NCBI RefSeq assembly: GCF_016863115.1
Contig: NZ_BOOG01000004.1
Coordinates: 59,114 to 123,113, forward strand
From: Sphaerimonospora thailandensis
Lineage (GTDB): Bacteria; Actinomycetota; Actinomycetes; Streptosporangiales; Streptosporangiaceae
Direction of reading: 5' to 3'
DNA length: 64,000 nt
This document shows, in pieces, positions 34,638 through 43,150 of this stretch. A program made the translations under genes and the position numbers. Below the pieces are notes generated by a model, which was given only the letters and a program-made list of their open reading frames with translations, had not been told where the DNA came from and ran no database searches. Position 1 is the stretch's first letter; every line of letters begins with the position of its first letter.

Positions 34638-35420
34638 ATGAATTCCGACGACGCCCTTCCCGTCTACGAGGAGGCGACCCCCGACGACGGGGCGTTCGCC
34701 CGCTGGGTCGCGACCAAGGCGGGAGAGCTCCTGCTGCGCGTGCGCGAGCAGGACCTGGCGAGCGACAAGCTCAAGGAGCAGGGTGACCGCGCGTCGCACG
34801 AGTTCCTGATGCGGGCCATCAGCGAGTACCGCCCCGGTGACGCGATCCTGAGCGAGGAGGGCAGGGACGACAAGGCGCGGCTGACGGCGAAACGCGTCTG
34901 GATCGTCGACCCGGTCGACGGGACGAGGGAGTTCAGCGAGCCGCCGCGCACCGACTGGGCGGTCCACGTGGCGCTGTGGGCCGACGGCGAGCTGGTCACG
35001 GGCGCCGTCGCGCTGCCGGGGCTCGGCGAGACGTTCGGCGCCGACACACCGCCGGTGGTCGCGGCGCCGGTCGACGGGCCCCCGCGGCTCGCGGTGAGCC
35101 GGACGAGGCCGCCCCAGTTCGTGAACGCGTTGGCGGAGGAGATCGGCGCCACCCTGGTGCCGATGGGATCGGCGGGCGCGAAGGTCATCTCGGTCGTCCG
35201 CGGCGTCACCGACGCGTACGTCCACGCGGGCGGGCAGTACGAATGGGACTCGGCGGCCCCCGTCGCCGTCGCCCGGGCCGCCGGTCTGCACACGAGCCGG
35301 GTGGACGGCTCCGAGCTCCGCTACAACCAGGACGATGTGCTCCTTCCCGACCTGCTGGTGTGCCGGCCGGAACTGGCCGCGCGGATCCTGGACTTCGTGA
35401 AGAGATACAGCGCGGGCTGA
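34638..35420 (+). CDS. cysQ: 3'(2'),5'-bisphosphate nucleotidase (CysQ-like)
   Basis: A 260-residue inositol-monophosphatase-fold enzyme. Metal-binding motifs are SEEG (about residue 72), DPVDGT at 91-96 and WDSAAPVAVARAAG near the C-terminus. CysQ converts 3'-phosphoadenosine 5'-phosphate (PAP), the by-product of sulfotransferases, to AMP. Location beside an arylsulfatase and near cysD/cysN and three sulfotransferases supports that assignment over an inositol-phosphate role. The start at ATG 34638 has no strong ribosome site. Confidence 0.85.
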   Translation: MNSDDALPVYEEATPDDGAFARWVATKAGELLLRVREQDLASDKLKEQGDRASHEFLMRAISEYRPGDAILSEEGRDDKARLTAKRVWIVDPVDGTREFSEPPRTDWAVHVALWADGELVTGAVALPGLGETFGADTPPVVAAPVDGPPRLAVSRTRPPQFVNALAEEIGATLVPMGSAGAKVISVVRGVTDAYVHAGGQYEWDSAAPVAVARAAGLHTSRVDGSELRYNQDDVLLPDLLVCRPELAARILDFVKRYSAG

Positions 35421-35438
35421 CCGTCGGCTGACAAACGG

Positions 35439-35472
35439 CAGGGCCCAGGTCGGGAAACCGACCTGGGCCCTG
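35439..35472. terminator. Bidirectional GNRA-loop terminator between cysQ and SDR
   Basis: A 15-bp perfect stem (35439-35453 with 35458-35472) is capped by a GAAA tetraloop. It lies between the convergent cysQ and SDR genes, ending ten bases before the SDR stop. T-tracts are short. Confidence 0.88.
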
Positions 35473-35482
35473 TCGCTGGGGT

Positions 35483-36232
35483 TCAGAAGCCCGCGCCCGC
35501 GGTCATGCCGCCGTCGATCAGGAACTCCGCCCCGGTGCAGTAGCTCGACTCGTCGCAGGCGAGGAAGAGCACCAGGTTGCTGACCTCCGACGCCCGCGCG
35601 AAGCGGGGAATCGGGATGCGTGCCATCGGGCCGGCCGTGACGTCCTGCACGTCGCCTTCGCCCATGCCCAGCATCGGGGTCGCCACGCCCCCCGGGTGCA
35701 CCGAGTTGACCCGGATCTTCTTCGGCGCCAGCTCGATGGCTGCGGACTTGGTCAGGCCCGTCACCCCGAACTTGCTGGAGGAGTAGCCGGTCAGCCGGTC
35801 CCCGCCGACGATTCCGTTGACCGAGGAGATGTTGACGATCGAGCCTCCCTCGCTCATCGCCGCGCTGCCGTACTTCAGCCCCAGCCACTGTGAGACGAGG
35901 TTGACGTCCAGGATCCGGCGGTAGTCCTCGACGGTCATCTCCTCGAGCGACCCGAAGCCCAGGATTCCGGCGTTGTTGACCAGCACGTGCAGTCCGCCGA
36001 AGGTGGTGGTGGCCACGCCGACGACGGCCTCCCAGCCTTCCACCGAGGTGGCGTCGTGCGGGACGAACCGGCAGCCGTCGCCGAGCTCCTTCTCCAGCGC
36101 CCGGCCCTCGTCCTCCAGGATGTCCCCGAAGACCACCTTGGCGCCTTCCGCCACGAAGGCGCGCACGTGGGAGGCGCCCATGCCGCGGGCGCCCCCGGTG
36201 ATCAACGCGACCTTTCCGTCAAGCCTGCCCAT
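35483..36232 (-). CDS. SDR, 3-alpha/20-beta-hydroxysteroid-dehydrogenase-like
   Basis: A 249-residue classical SDR with TGGARGMG cofactor loop, VNNAG, ISS-VNG and YSSSK catalytic segments. The overall pattern (MGRLDGKVALITGGARGMG) is that of actinobacterial 3-alpha,20-beta-hydroxysteroid dehydrogenase and FabG3-like enzymes. AGGAG precedes the ATG at 36232. A steroid substrate would fit the ipdA-linked context, but SDR substrate assignment from sequence is weak. It is co-directional with and downstream of cysD/cysN. Confidence 0.88.
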   Translation of the reverse strand: MGRLDGKVALITGGARGMGASHVRAFVAEGAKVVFGDILEDEGRALEKELGDGCRFVPHDATSVEGWEAVVGVATTTFGGLHVLVNNAGILGFGSLEEMTVEDYRRILDVNLVSQWLGLKYGSAAMSEGGSIVNISSVNGIVGGDRLTGYSSSKFGVTGLTKSAAIELAPKKIRVNSVHPGGVATPMLGMGEGDVQDVTAGPMARIPIPRFARASEVSNLVLFLACDESSYCTGAEFLIDGGMTAGAGF

Positions 36233-36272
36233 CGATTCTCCTCACTGTCCTCACGCGACCGTCACGCGGCCC

Positions 36273-37565
36273 TCACGCGACGTCGTTGATCATGCCTGCG
36301 CCGACCGTGACGCCGGTGACCTCGTCGACGAGGATGAAGGACCCCGTGGTCCGGTTCCTCGCGTACGGGTCGCAGAGCAGGGGCGCGGTGGTGCGCAGCC
36401 GGACCCGGCCGATCTCGTTCAGTGCGAGCTCTCCGACGTCGGAGTCGCGGTGCAGGGTGTTGATGTCGAGACGATATTGGATGTCCTTGACCAGTGCCCG
36501 GGCCGTCCGGGTGGTGTGCTTGACGGCGAGCTTCTGACCCTGCCGCAGCGGCTTGTTGGTCATCCAGCAGACCATGGCGTCGATGTCCTGGCTCGGCTTC
36601 GGCGCGTTGTTGACCCGGGCGATCATGTCCCCGCGGGACACGTCGATGTCGTCGGTCAACCGGACCGTCACGCTCATCGGGGGGAACGCCTCGGCGATCT
36701 CGCGGTCGAACAGCTCGATCGAGGAGATCTTCGAGGTGAACCCGCTCGGGAGGACTATCACCTCGTCGCCCGGCTTCATCACGCCGCCGGCGATCTGGCC
36801 GGCGTAGCCGCGGAAGTCGTGGAAGTCGTCGGACTTGGGGCGGATGACGTACTGCACCGGCAGCCGGGCGGAGACCAGGTCGCGGTCGGAGGCCACGTGC
36901 ACGTTCTCGAGGTGATGCATCAGCGAGGGGCCCTCGTACCAGGGCATGTTCTCGCTGCGCGACACCACGTTGTCACCCTTGAGCGCCGAGATCGGGATCA
37001 TCGTCAGATCAGGGATGTTCAGCTTGGTGGCGAACGCGGTGAACTCGGCGTGGATCCGCGTGAAGGTGGCCTCGTCGTAGTCGACCAGGTCCATCTTGTT
37101 GACGGCCAGCACGAGGTGCGGCACCCGCAGCAGCGACAGCAGCACGGCGTGCCGGCGGGACTGCTCGGAAAGGCCCTTGCGGGCGTCGACCAGCACCAGG
37201 CCGAGGTCGGCGGTGGACGCGCCGGTGACCATGTTGCGGGTGTACTGCACATGCCCGGGGGTGTCGGCGATGATGAACTTCCGCTTCGGCGTGGCGAAGT
37301 AGCGGTACGCCACGTCGATCGTGATCCCCTGCTCACGCTCCGAGCGCAGCCCGTCGGTCAGCAGGGCGAGGTCGGTGTACTCGTAGCCGCGCCCCTCGCT
37401 GACGGCCTCCACGGCCTCCAACTGGTCCTCGAAGATCGCCTTGGAGTCGTAGAGCAGCCGGCCGATCAGCGTCGACTTGCCGTCGTCCACGCTCCCGGCG
37501 GTGGCGAACCGCAGCAGGTCCATTCCGGTGCCCACCGCCTCGGGAGCGGTGTTCGGGGTGGTCAT
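36273..37565 (-). CDS. cysN: Sulfate adenylyltransferase subunit 1 (GTPase)
   Basis: A 430-residue GTPase subunit of ATP sulfurylase. G-motifs are GSVDDGKSTLIGR (about residues 24-36), DTPGHVQYTRNM and NKMDLVDYD, followed by EF-Tu-like beta-barrel domains. With CysD it makes adenosine 5'-phosphosulfate (APS), using GTP hydrolysis to drive the reaction. It ends after the barrel domains, so there is no fused APS kinase as in mycobacterial CysNC. It starts at the CysD stop (TGATG) with AGGAGG upstream. Confidence 0.95.
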   Translation of the reverse strand: MTTPNTAPEAVGTGMDLLRFATAGSVDDGKSTLIGRLLYDSKAIFEDQLEAVEAVSEGRGYEYTDLALLTDGLRSEREQGITIDVAYRYFATPKRKFIIADTPGHVQYTRNMVTGASTADLGLVLVDARKGLSEQSRRHAVLLSLLRVPHLVLAVNKMDLVDYDEATFTRIHAEFTAFATKLNIPDLTMIPISALKGDNVVSRSENMPWYEGPSLMHHLENVHVASDRDLVSARLPVQYVIRPKSDDFHDFRGYAGQIAGGVMKPGDEVIVLPSGFTSKISSIELFDREIAEAFPPMSVTVRLTDDIDVSRGDMIARVNNAPKPSQDIDAMVCWMTNKPLRQGQKLAVKHTTRTARALVKDIQYRLDINTLHRDSDVGELALNEIGRVRLRTTAPLLCDPYARNRTTGSFILVDEVTGVTVGAGMINDVA

Positions 37566-38479
37566 CAGAAGTAGCCCTCCTTCTTCCGGTCCTCCATCGC
37601 GGCTTCGCTGAACCGGTCGTCGCCGCGGGTCGCGCCCCGCTCGGTCACCCGGGCCACCGAGATCTCCTCGATGATCTTCTCTACGTTGTCCGCGTCCGAC
37701 TCGACGCAGCCGGTCAGCGTCATGTCGCCGACCGTGCGGAAGCGCACCCGGCGCCTCTCGATCTTCTCCCCGTCCCTCGGCTGCACGGCGTGCGACGCCG
37801 ACAGCAGCATCCCGTCCCTGGCGATCACGTTGCGGTCGTGCGCGTAGTAGATCGTGGGGATGTCGATCCGCTCGCGGGCGATGTAGTGCCAGACGTCCAA
37901 CTCGGTCCAGTTCGACAGCGGGAAGATCCGCATGTGCTCACCCGGGCGGATCCGTCCGTTGTAGAGGTTCCACAACTCCGGGCGCTGGTTCTTCGGGTCC
38001 CACTGGCCGAACTCGTCGCGGTGGGAGTAGATCCGCTCCTTGGCGCGTGCCTTCTCCTCGTCGCGGCGGCCACCGCCGAACGCCGCGGTGAACCCGTTCT
38101 CCTCAATCGCGTTCAGCAGCGTCCCGATCTGCAGTCGGTTCCGGCTCGTCCTGCCGTCGTCGACCACGATCCCCCGCCTGATCGCCTCATCCACCGAGGC
38201 CACCACGAGACGGGCGCCGAGACGCGCCACCCATCTGTCCCGCGCCTCAAGCACCTCCGGGAAGTCGAACCCGGTGTCGACCTGAAGGATCGGAAACGGC
38301 AGTTTCGCCGGGTAGAAAGCCTTCTCCGCCAGCCGGAGCATCACGATCGAGTCCTTGCCACCCGAACACATCAGCACCGGCTTCTCGAACTCCGCGGCAA
38401 CCTCGCGGAAAATGTGAATCGACTCCGCCTCCAGCTGATCCAACTGGCTCAGGCGATACTCCATTTGCATGGTCGTCAT
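37565..38479 (-). CDS. cysD: Sulfate adenylyltransferase subunit 2
   Basis: A 304-residue PP-loop ATP pyrophosphatase-type subunit of ATP sulfurylase. The PP-loop CSGGKDSIVML is at about residues 38-48; FGGGRRDEEKARAKERIYS and the C-terminal RKKEGYF are characteristic of CysD. It forms APS from ATP and sulfate together with CysN, with which it is directly coupled. Several in-frame ATGs (38479, 38470, 38464) are possible starts because the ribosome site is weak. Confidence 0.95.
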   Translation of the reverse strand: MTTMQMEYRLSQLDQLEAESIHIFREVAAEFEKPVLMCSGGKDSIVMLRLAEKAFYPAKLPFPILQVDTGFDFPEVLEARDRWVARLGARLVVASVDEAIRRGIVVDDGRTSRNRLQIGTLLNAIEENGFTAAFGGGRRDEEKARAKERIYSHRDEFGQWDPKNQRPELWNLYNGRIRPGEHMRIFPLSNWTELDVWHYIARERIDIPTIYYAHDRNVIARDGMLLSASHAVQPRDGEKIERRRVRFRTVGDMTLTGCVESDADNVEKIIEEISVARVTERGATRGDDRFSEAAMEDRKKEGYF

Positions 38480-38812
38480 CTGCTGCGGCCTCTCTCGTCA
38501 CAGGCCCGGCGGGCGTGGCCCACGACGTCCATATGCCGCATCGCATCTTCACAGCGCCCGATGGCCGCGATAACGACGATTACGGGGTGGCTGTCGTGGC
38601 GCCTGTCCTGGCCGGCTAACGGGTCCAACCTGGTCCGTGCCACAGACGCTAATTCCGGGCGGGCGGATGCCCGTGTGCCGTCCCAATGACTGGGACAAAG
38701 GCAGAGATCACACGTATCGGGACGCACACTCGCAGCCCGAGGGAGACACGCCTCACAGCGCTGCCGCTCAGCCAGCACCGACAGAACCACTGAACTAGCA
38801 CTACGGAGCGTC
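38480..38812. other. Divergent promoter region between cysDN and SDR copy 1
   Basis: These 333 noncoding bases contain CACAGACGCTAATTCC (38641-38656), a 16-mer that recurs exactly, in the same orientation relative to the gene, upstream of the duplicated SDR at 43151-43924. GTCCCA (38680-38685) and TGGGAC (38691-38696) form an inverted repeat with a 5-base spacer about 115 bp before the SDR start. No gene is visible here. Confidence 0.55.
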
Positions 38813-39583
38813 ATGAACCGATTCGAAGGTAAGAATGTTCTGATCACGGGCGCGTCCGCCGGCATCGGCCAGGCCACCGCGGTCCGGTTCATCGCCGAGG
38901 GCGCCACGGTGTTCGGCCTGGGCCGCAACGCCGAGGGCCTCAAGGAGACCGAGGGCATGGTCGCCGACCCGAGCCGGTTCCGCTCCCACCACGTCGACAT
39001 GGCCGACGACGCCTCCATCGTCACGGCGGTGCGGGCGGCGGCCGAGGATCTCGGCGGCCGCATCGACGTGGTCTGCAACATCGCCGGGGTCACGCTGGCC
39101 ACCCCGATCGACGACCTGGACATCGACCGGGTCCGCACCATCAACCAGGTGAACTTCGTCGGCCCGCTCCGGCTCATCTCCGAGGCGCTGCCGCACATCC
39201 CCGCGGGCGGCTCCAGCGCGATCGTCAACGTCGCCTCCAACGCGGCGACCCAGGCGGTGCCCACGATGGCCGCCTACGCCGGCTCCAAGGCGGCCCTGGT
39301 CTCCGCCTCCCTCACCCTGGCCGTCGAGCTGGCCCCCAAGCGGATCCGGGTCGTGCCGATCTCCCCGTCCGGCGTGCAGACCAAGATGATGTGGGAGATC
39401 TGGGAGCAGGTGAAGGACTACGAGGGCGACTGGTACTCCCGCATGATCCACCTGTGGGGTCAGCAGGAGTCGGGTCAGGCCCACGAGCTGGCCGCGTTCA
39501 TCGCGTTCGCCGCCTCGGAGGAGGCCAAGTACTGGAACGCGTCCGAACTGCGCATCGACGGCGGCGCCCGCGCCTCGTTCTAG
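38813..39583 (+). CDS. SDR (duplicate copy 1)
   Basis: A 256-residue SDR with TGASAGIGQATA cofactor loop, CNIAGVT in place of NNAG, a conserved Ser in VNVASNAAT and YAGSK catalytic Tyr/Lys. It is nearly identical over most of its length to the gene at 43151-43924; the main difference is a block near residues 190-215 (MMWEIWEQVKDYEGDW here). That block probably lies over the substrate pocket, so the copies may differ in specificity. A long hairpin follows. It begins the SDR, SnoaL-like, esterase, BVMO series. Confidence 0.92.
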   Translation: MNRFEGKNVLITGASAGIGQATAVRFIAEGATVFGLGRNAEGLKETEGMVADPSRFRSHHVDMADDASIVTAVRAAAEDLGGRIDVVCNIAGVTLATPIDDLDIDRVRTINQVNFVGPLRLISEALPHIPAGGSSAIVNVASNAATQAVPTMAAYAGSKAALVSASLTLAVELAPKRIRVVPISPSGVQTKMMWEIWEQVKDYEGDWYSRMIHLWGQQESGQAHELAAFIAFAASEEAKYWNASELRIDGGARASF

Positions 39584-39614
39584 GCCGTACGCCACTCAGG
39601 CGGCGCCTCGCCGT

Positions 39615-39668
39615 GCCCCGGGTCCGCGGAGACTCGACGCAGCCACGAGTTCTCTGCGGACCCGGGGC
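39615..39668 (+). terminator. Long hairpin after SDR copy 1
   Basis: GCCCCGGGTCCGC (39615-39627) pairs with GCGGACCCGGGGC (39656-39668), and the stem continues inwards with one wobble and one bulge to CTCG/CGAG, leaving a 9-base loop. It begins about 30 bases after the SDR stop and separates it from the SnoaL-like gene. Confidence 0.85.
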
Positions 39669-39734
39669 GAGCCCGCTGTACGCCCAATGGGCGCCCTCGC
39701 CCGCCACTGCCTGCTGAGATGAGGAGGGATGACC

Positions 39735-40271
39735 GTGGCGCGACAGCGTTCGGAGTGGTCGGACCGCCAGGAGATCCACGATGTCGTCCTGCGCTACTGC
39801 AGGGGCATCGACCGGCTCGACTTCGACCTGGTCCGCTCGGCCTACCATCCCGGCGCGATCGACCATCACACCGGATTCGAGGGGACCGTCGAGGAGTTCC
39901 TCGCCTGGGTCGAGCCCAAGCTCCGGGCCCGTCTCGGCGGCACCATGCACATCGTGGGGAACCACCTCGTCGAGCTGTACGGCGACGTGGCGATCGCGGA
40001 GACGTACGGAACCTTCGTCCACTGGGGTGAGCCGGCCGACGACCCCCGGGTCAACTTCACCAGCGGCGCGCGCTATGTCGACCACATGACCTGTCGGGAC
40101 GGCCGCTGGGCGATCTCCGAGCGCTGGGCCGTACGCGAATGGACCCGCTCGGAGGCGGGCCGGTTCGTGGCCAAGGAAGGCGACGGCCCCACGGGACGGC
40201 GCGACGAGCACGACCCGCTCATCCTGCTCCAGCGCCGCATCGCGCCCGCGAAGCCAGAGAACGGCAGATAA
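39735..40271 (+). CDS. SnoaL-like (NTF2 fold) protein
   Basis: A 178-residue NTF2-fold protein (SDRQEIHDVVLRYCRGIDRL, AIDHHTGFEGTVEEFLAWVE, MHIVGNHLVELYGDVAIAET), resembling the SnoaL_4 group and ring-hydroxylating-dioxygenase small subunits in fold. GTG 39735 is favoured because AGGAGG at 39722-39727 is 7 bases away; the ATG at 39729 is only one base from it. Isomerase, dehydratase or hydrolase roles are possible. It lies upstream of the esterase and BVMO genes on the same strand. Confidence 0.85.
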   Translation: MARQRSEWSDRQEIHDVVLRYCRGIDRLDFDLVRSAYHPGAIDHHTGFEGTVEEFLAWVEPKLRARLGGTMHIVGNHLVELYGDVAIAETYGTFVHWGEPADDPRVNFTSGARYVDHMTCRDGRWAISERWAVREWTRSEAGRFVAKEGDGPTGRRDEHDPLILLQRRIAPAKPENGR

Positions 40272-40352
40272 GCCGGCTGTTGCCATGGCTAATGACAAAG
40301 CTCACATTCCGCTACAAATTTTGACTCCCCCGTCGCTCCAGGAGGAACTGCC

Positions 40353-41312
40353 GTGACCTACGCCTACGATCCCGAGATCCAGCCGTGGATCTCGATGCTC
40401 CCCACGCTCGACGTCACCGATCTCGCGGCCGCCCGCGCCTTCACCGCGGCCATGATCGAGCAGTTGCCGCCGTTCGAGCTCCCCGCCGGGCTGACCCTCG
40501 AGCGGCGGACGGTGCCCGGCCCGGACGGGGCTCCCGACGTCCCGATCCTGGTGTTCGCGCCCACCGAGCACAACGGGGAGCGGCCGGCCTTGGTGTACGG
40601 CCACGGCGGAGGGTTCGTCCTGGGCGACGCCGAGGGCGAAAAGGCCCTTCCCGCGCAGATCGCCGCCGAGGTCGGCGCCGTCGTCATCTCGGTCGACTAC
40701 CGGCTGGCGCCGGAGCACCCCTTCCCCGCCCCCGTCGAGGACTACTACGCGGTGCTGCGGTGGACCGCGAAGAACGCCGCCGCCCTGGGCGTCGACCCGG
40801 CTCGGATCGCGGTGGGCGGGGTCAGCGCCGGCGCCGGCCTCGCGGCCGCGACGGCCCTGCTCGCGCGTGACCGCGGCGGGCCCGAGCTGTGCTTCCAGCT
40901 GCTCGACATCCCCGTGCTCGACGACCGGCTCGACACCCCGTCGATGCGGGAGTTCACCGACACGCCGCTGTGGAACCTCCCCAACGCGATCCACAGCTGG
41001 CGGCACTACCTCGGCCCGCGGCAGGAGGACGACCCGGTCTCGCCCTATGCCGCACCCGCCCGCGCGACCGACCTGTCCGGGCTCCCCCCGGCGTACGTCT
41101 CGGTCTGCGAGTTCGACCCGCTGCGCGATGAGGGCATCGCGTACGCGCAGCGGCTCGTCCAGCACGGAGTGCCCACCGAGCTGCACCTGTTCCCGGGGAC
41201 GTTCCACGGCTCCGGCGGCGCCCTGCCGATGGCCGGGGTCTCGCAGCGGATGCGCGCGGAACTGATCGACGCCACCCGCCGGGGACTGGCGCCCCGCCCC
41301 GCCGGGGCGTAG
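40353..41312 (+). CDS. Alpha/beta hydrolase, HSL-type esterase
   Basis: A 319-residue esterase of the hormone-sensitive-lipase family: oxyanion-hole motif GHGGGFVLG, nucleophile elbow GVSAGAG, acid in EFDPLRDEG and catalytic His in FPGTFHGSGG. The GTG at 40353 follows AGGAGG. It lies 49 bases before a Baeyer-Villiger monooxygenase, a classic pairing in which the monooxygenase forms an ester or lactone and the esterase opens it. The natural ester is unknown. Confidence 0.9.
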   Translation: MTYAYDPEIQPWISMLPTLDVTDLAAARAFTAAMIEQLPPFELPAGLTLERRTVPGPDGAPDVPILVFAPTEHNGERPALVYGHGGGFVLGDAEGEKALPAQIAAEVGAVVISVDYRLAPEHPFPAPVEDYYAVLRWTAKNAAALGVDPARIAVGGVSAGAGLAAATALLARDRGGPELCFQLLDIPVLDDRLDTPSMREFTDTPLWNLPNAIHSWRHYLGPRQEDDPVSPYAAPARATDLSGLPPAYVSVCEFDPLRDEGIAYAQRLVQHGVPTELHLFPGTFHGSGGALPMAGVSQRMRAELIDATRRGLAPRPAGA

Positions 41313-41361
41313 GGCCGCCTTGGCCGAAACCGGAGCACCCAGAGTGGAAAGGAACATCCCG

Positions 41362-43008
41362 ATGTCGACGGCAGAAGAAGCATCGATGGAATCCGCGAGA
41401 CCGATCACGGGAGCCGAATACGACGTCGTCGTCATCGGAGCGGGCTTCAGCGGGCTGTACGCGCTGTACCGGCTTCGTGACCTGAACGCGAAGGTCATCT
41501 GCTTCGAAGCGGGCGACGGAGTGGGCGGCACGTGGTATTGGAACCGATACCCCGGGGCCCGGGTCGACATCGAGAGCATGCAGTACTCGTACTCGTTCGA
41601 CGAGGACCTCCAGCAGGAGTGGAGGTGGCCCGAGCACTACTCCCCCCAGCCCGATCTCGAGGCGTACGCCAACCATGTCGCCGATCGGTTCGACCTCCGT
41701 GAGCGGATTCGGTTCGGCGCCCGGGTGAACCGGCTCCGGTTCGACGAGGCGGCGAACCGCTGGCACGTCCGGACCGATCGGGGCGACCAGGTCGTCGCCA
41801 AGTACGTCCTAGCCGCCGCCGGCAGCCTGAACGCCGAGAACATTCCACAGTTCCCGGGCCTGGACTCCTTCCAGGGCCAGTGGTACCACACCGCGAACTG
41901 GCCCAGGGAGGAGGTCGACTTCACCGGCAAGCGGGTGGGGCTCATCGGGACCGGATCGACCGGGATCCAGGTCGCTCCCGTAGTCGCCGAGACGGCCGGT
42001 CACCTCCACGTCTTCCAGCGCACCCCGAACTTCAGCCTGCCGTCGAAGAACCGGCCGCTCGAACCCGAGTACGAACGCGAATGGAAGGAGAACTACACCG
42101 AACGGCGCGCCGCCATCTCCCAGGACCCCGGCGCGGTCTACTGGGCGAATCCGGCGGACCGCTCCATCTTCGAATTCACCCCCGAGGAGCGCGAGCAGAT
42201 CCTGAACAAGGCGTGGGGGTCCAAGGGCGGCTTCGAGTTCATCCGCTGTTTCCGCGAAACGATGGTGAATCTGGAGGCCAACGAAATCGTCGCCGAGTTC
42301 GTGCGGAACAAGATCCGGCAGACGGTCAAGGACCAGACTGTCGCAGAACTGCTGTGCCCGAAGACGTATCCGTTCGGCACCAAGCGGCTCTGTCTCGACA
42401 CCGGATATTACGAGACGTTCAACCGCGAGAACGTCACCCTCGTCGACGTGCGCAGCGACCCGATCACCGAGATCACTCCAACCGGTCTGAAGACGACCGC
42501 CGCGGCCTATGACCTGGACATCATCATCTTCGCGACCGGTTTCGACGCGATGACCGGGGCGATGACCAGGATGAACGTGACCGGCGTCGACGGCATGGAT
42601 CTCCGCGACAAGTGGAGGGACGGCCCGACCAGCTATCTCGGCTACTTCGTCGCCGGATTCCCCAACCTTTTCATGATCCACGGCCCTGGAAGTCCATCGG
42701 TCCTCGCCCAGATGATCACCAGTGGTGAAGCGCAGGTCGACTGGGTCGTCGAGTTCATCGAACACATGGAGGAGAACGGCTACGAGCGCGTCGACACGAC
42801 CTCCGAATGGGAGGACAACTGGAGCGCCGAGGTGAACGTGGTCGCCGACTACACGCTCTACAAGAAGGCGGACTCCTGGTATCTGGGAGCCAATATCGCC
42901 GGCAAGCCCCGCGTGTTCATGGTCTACGTCGGCGGCTTCGACCGATACGTCCAACGGTGTAACGAGCAGGTCGAGGCCGGCTACGAGGGATTCGTCCTGA
43001 GCAGGTAG
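41362..43008 (+). CDS. Baeyer-Villiger monooxygenase (FAD/NADPH-dependent)
   Basis: A 548-residue class B flavoprotein monooxygenase. The FAD loop GAGFSG is at residues 26-31, the Baeyer-Villiger fingerprint FQGQWYHTANWP at 170-181 fits FxGxxxHxxxW, and the NADPH loop GTGSTG is at 196-201. It inserts oxygen next to a ketone to give an ester or lactone. The pattern resembles cyclohexanone/steroid monooxygenases. GGAAAGGA supports the ATG at 41362. SDRs nearby could supply the ketone and the upstream esterase could cleave the product. Confidence 0.94.
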   Translation: MSTAEEASMESARPITGAEYDVVVIGAGFSGLYALYRLRDLNAKVICFEAGDGVGGTWYWNRYPGARVDIESMQYSYSFDEDLQQEWRWPEHYSPQPDLEAYANHVADRFDLRERIRFGARVNRLRFDEAANRWHVRTDRGDQVVAKYVLAAAGSLNAENIPQFPGLDSFQGQWYHTANWPREEVDFTGKRVGLIGTGSTGIQVAPVVAETAGHLHVFQRTPNFSLPSKNRPLEPEYEREWKENYTERRAAISQDPGAVYWANPADRSIFEFTPEEREQILNKAWGSKGGFEFIRCFRETMVNLEANEIVAEFVRNKIRQTVKDQTVAELLCPKTYPFGTKRLCLDTGYYETFNRENVTLVDVRSDPITEITPTGLKTTAAAYDLDIIIFATGFDAMTGAMTRMNVTGVDGMDLRDKWRDGPTSYLGYFVAGFPNLFMIHGPGSPSVLAQMITSGEAQVDWVVEFIEHMEENGYERVDTTSEWEDNWSAEVNVVADYTLYKKADSWYLGANIAGKPRVFMVYVGGFDRYVQRCNEQVEAGYEGFVLSR

Positions 43009-43150
43009 CCCGCCTGCTGGTAGCGATCCGCGTAAATGGCTGGGGCGTCCGGCAAGAGCGGCGGCGATCGTCCGCTCCCGAAGGGCGCCCCGGCCCGCCG
43101 AGGTCGGAGGATCGCGAGGAGACGCGGGCGGGACGTGCGGGCACGTGCCT

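Noticed and set aside
43009..43150. Possible small gene between BVMO and SDR copy 2
   Set aside because: No ribosome site and no coding-like frame; treated as a convergent spacer.
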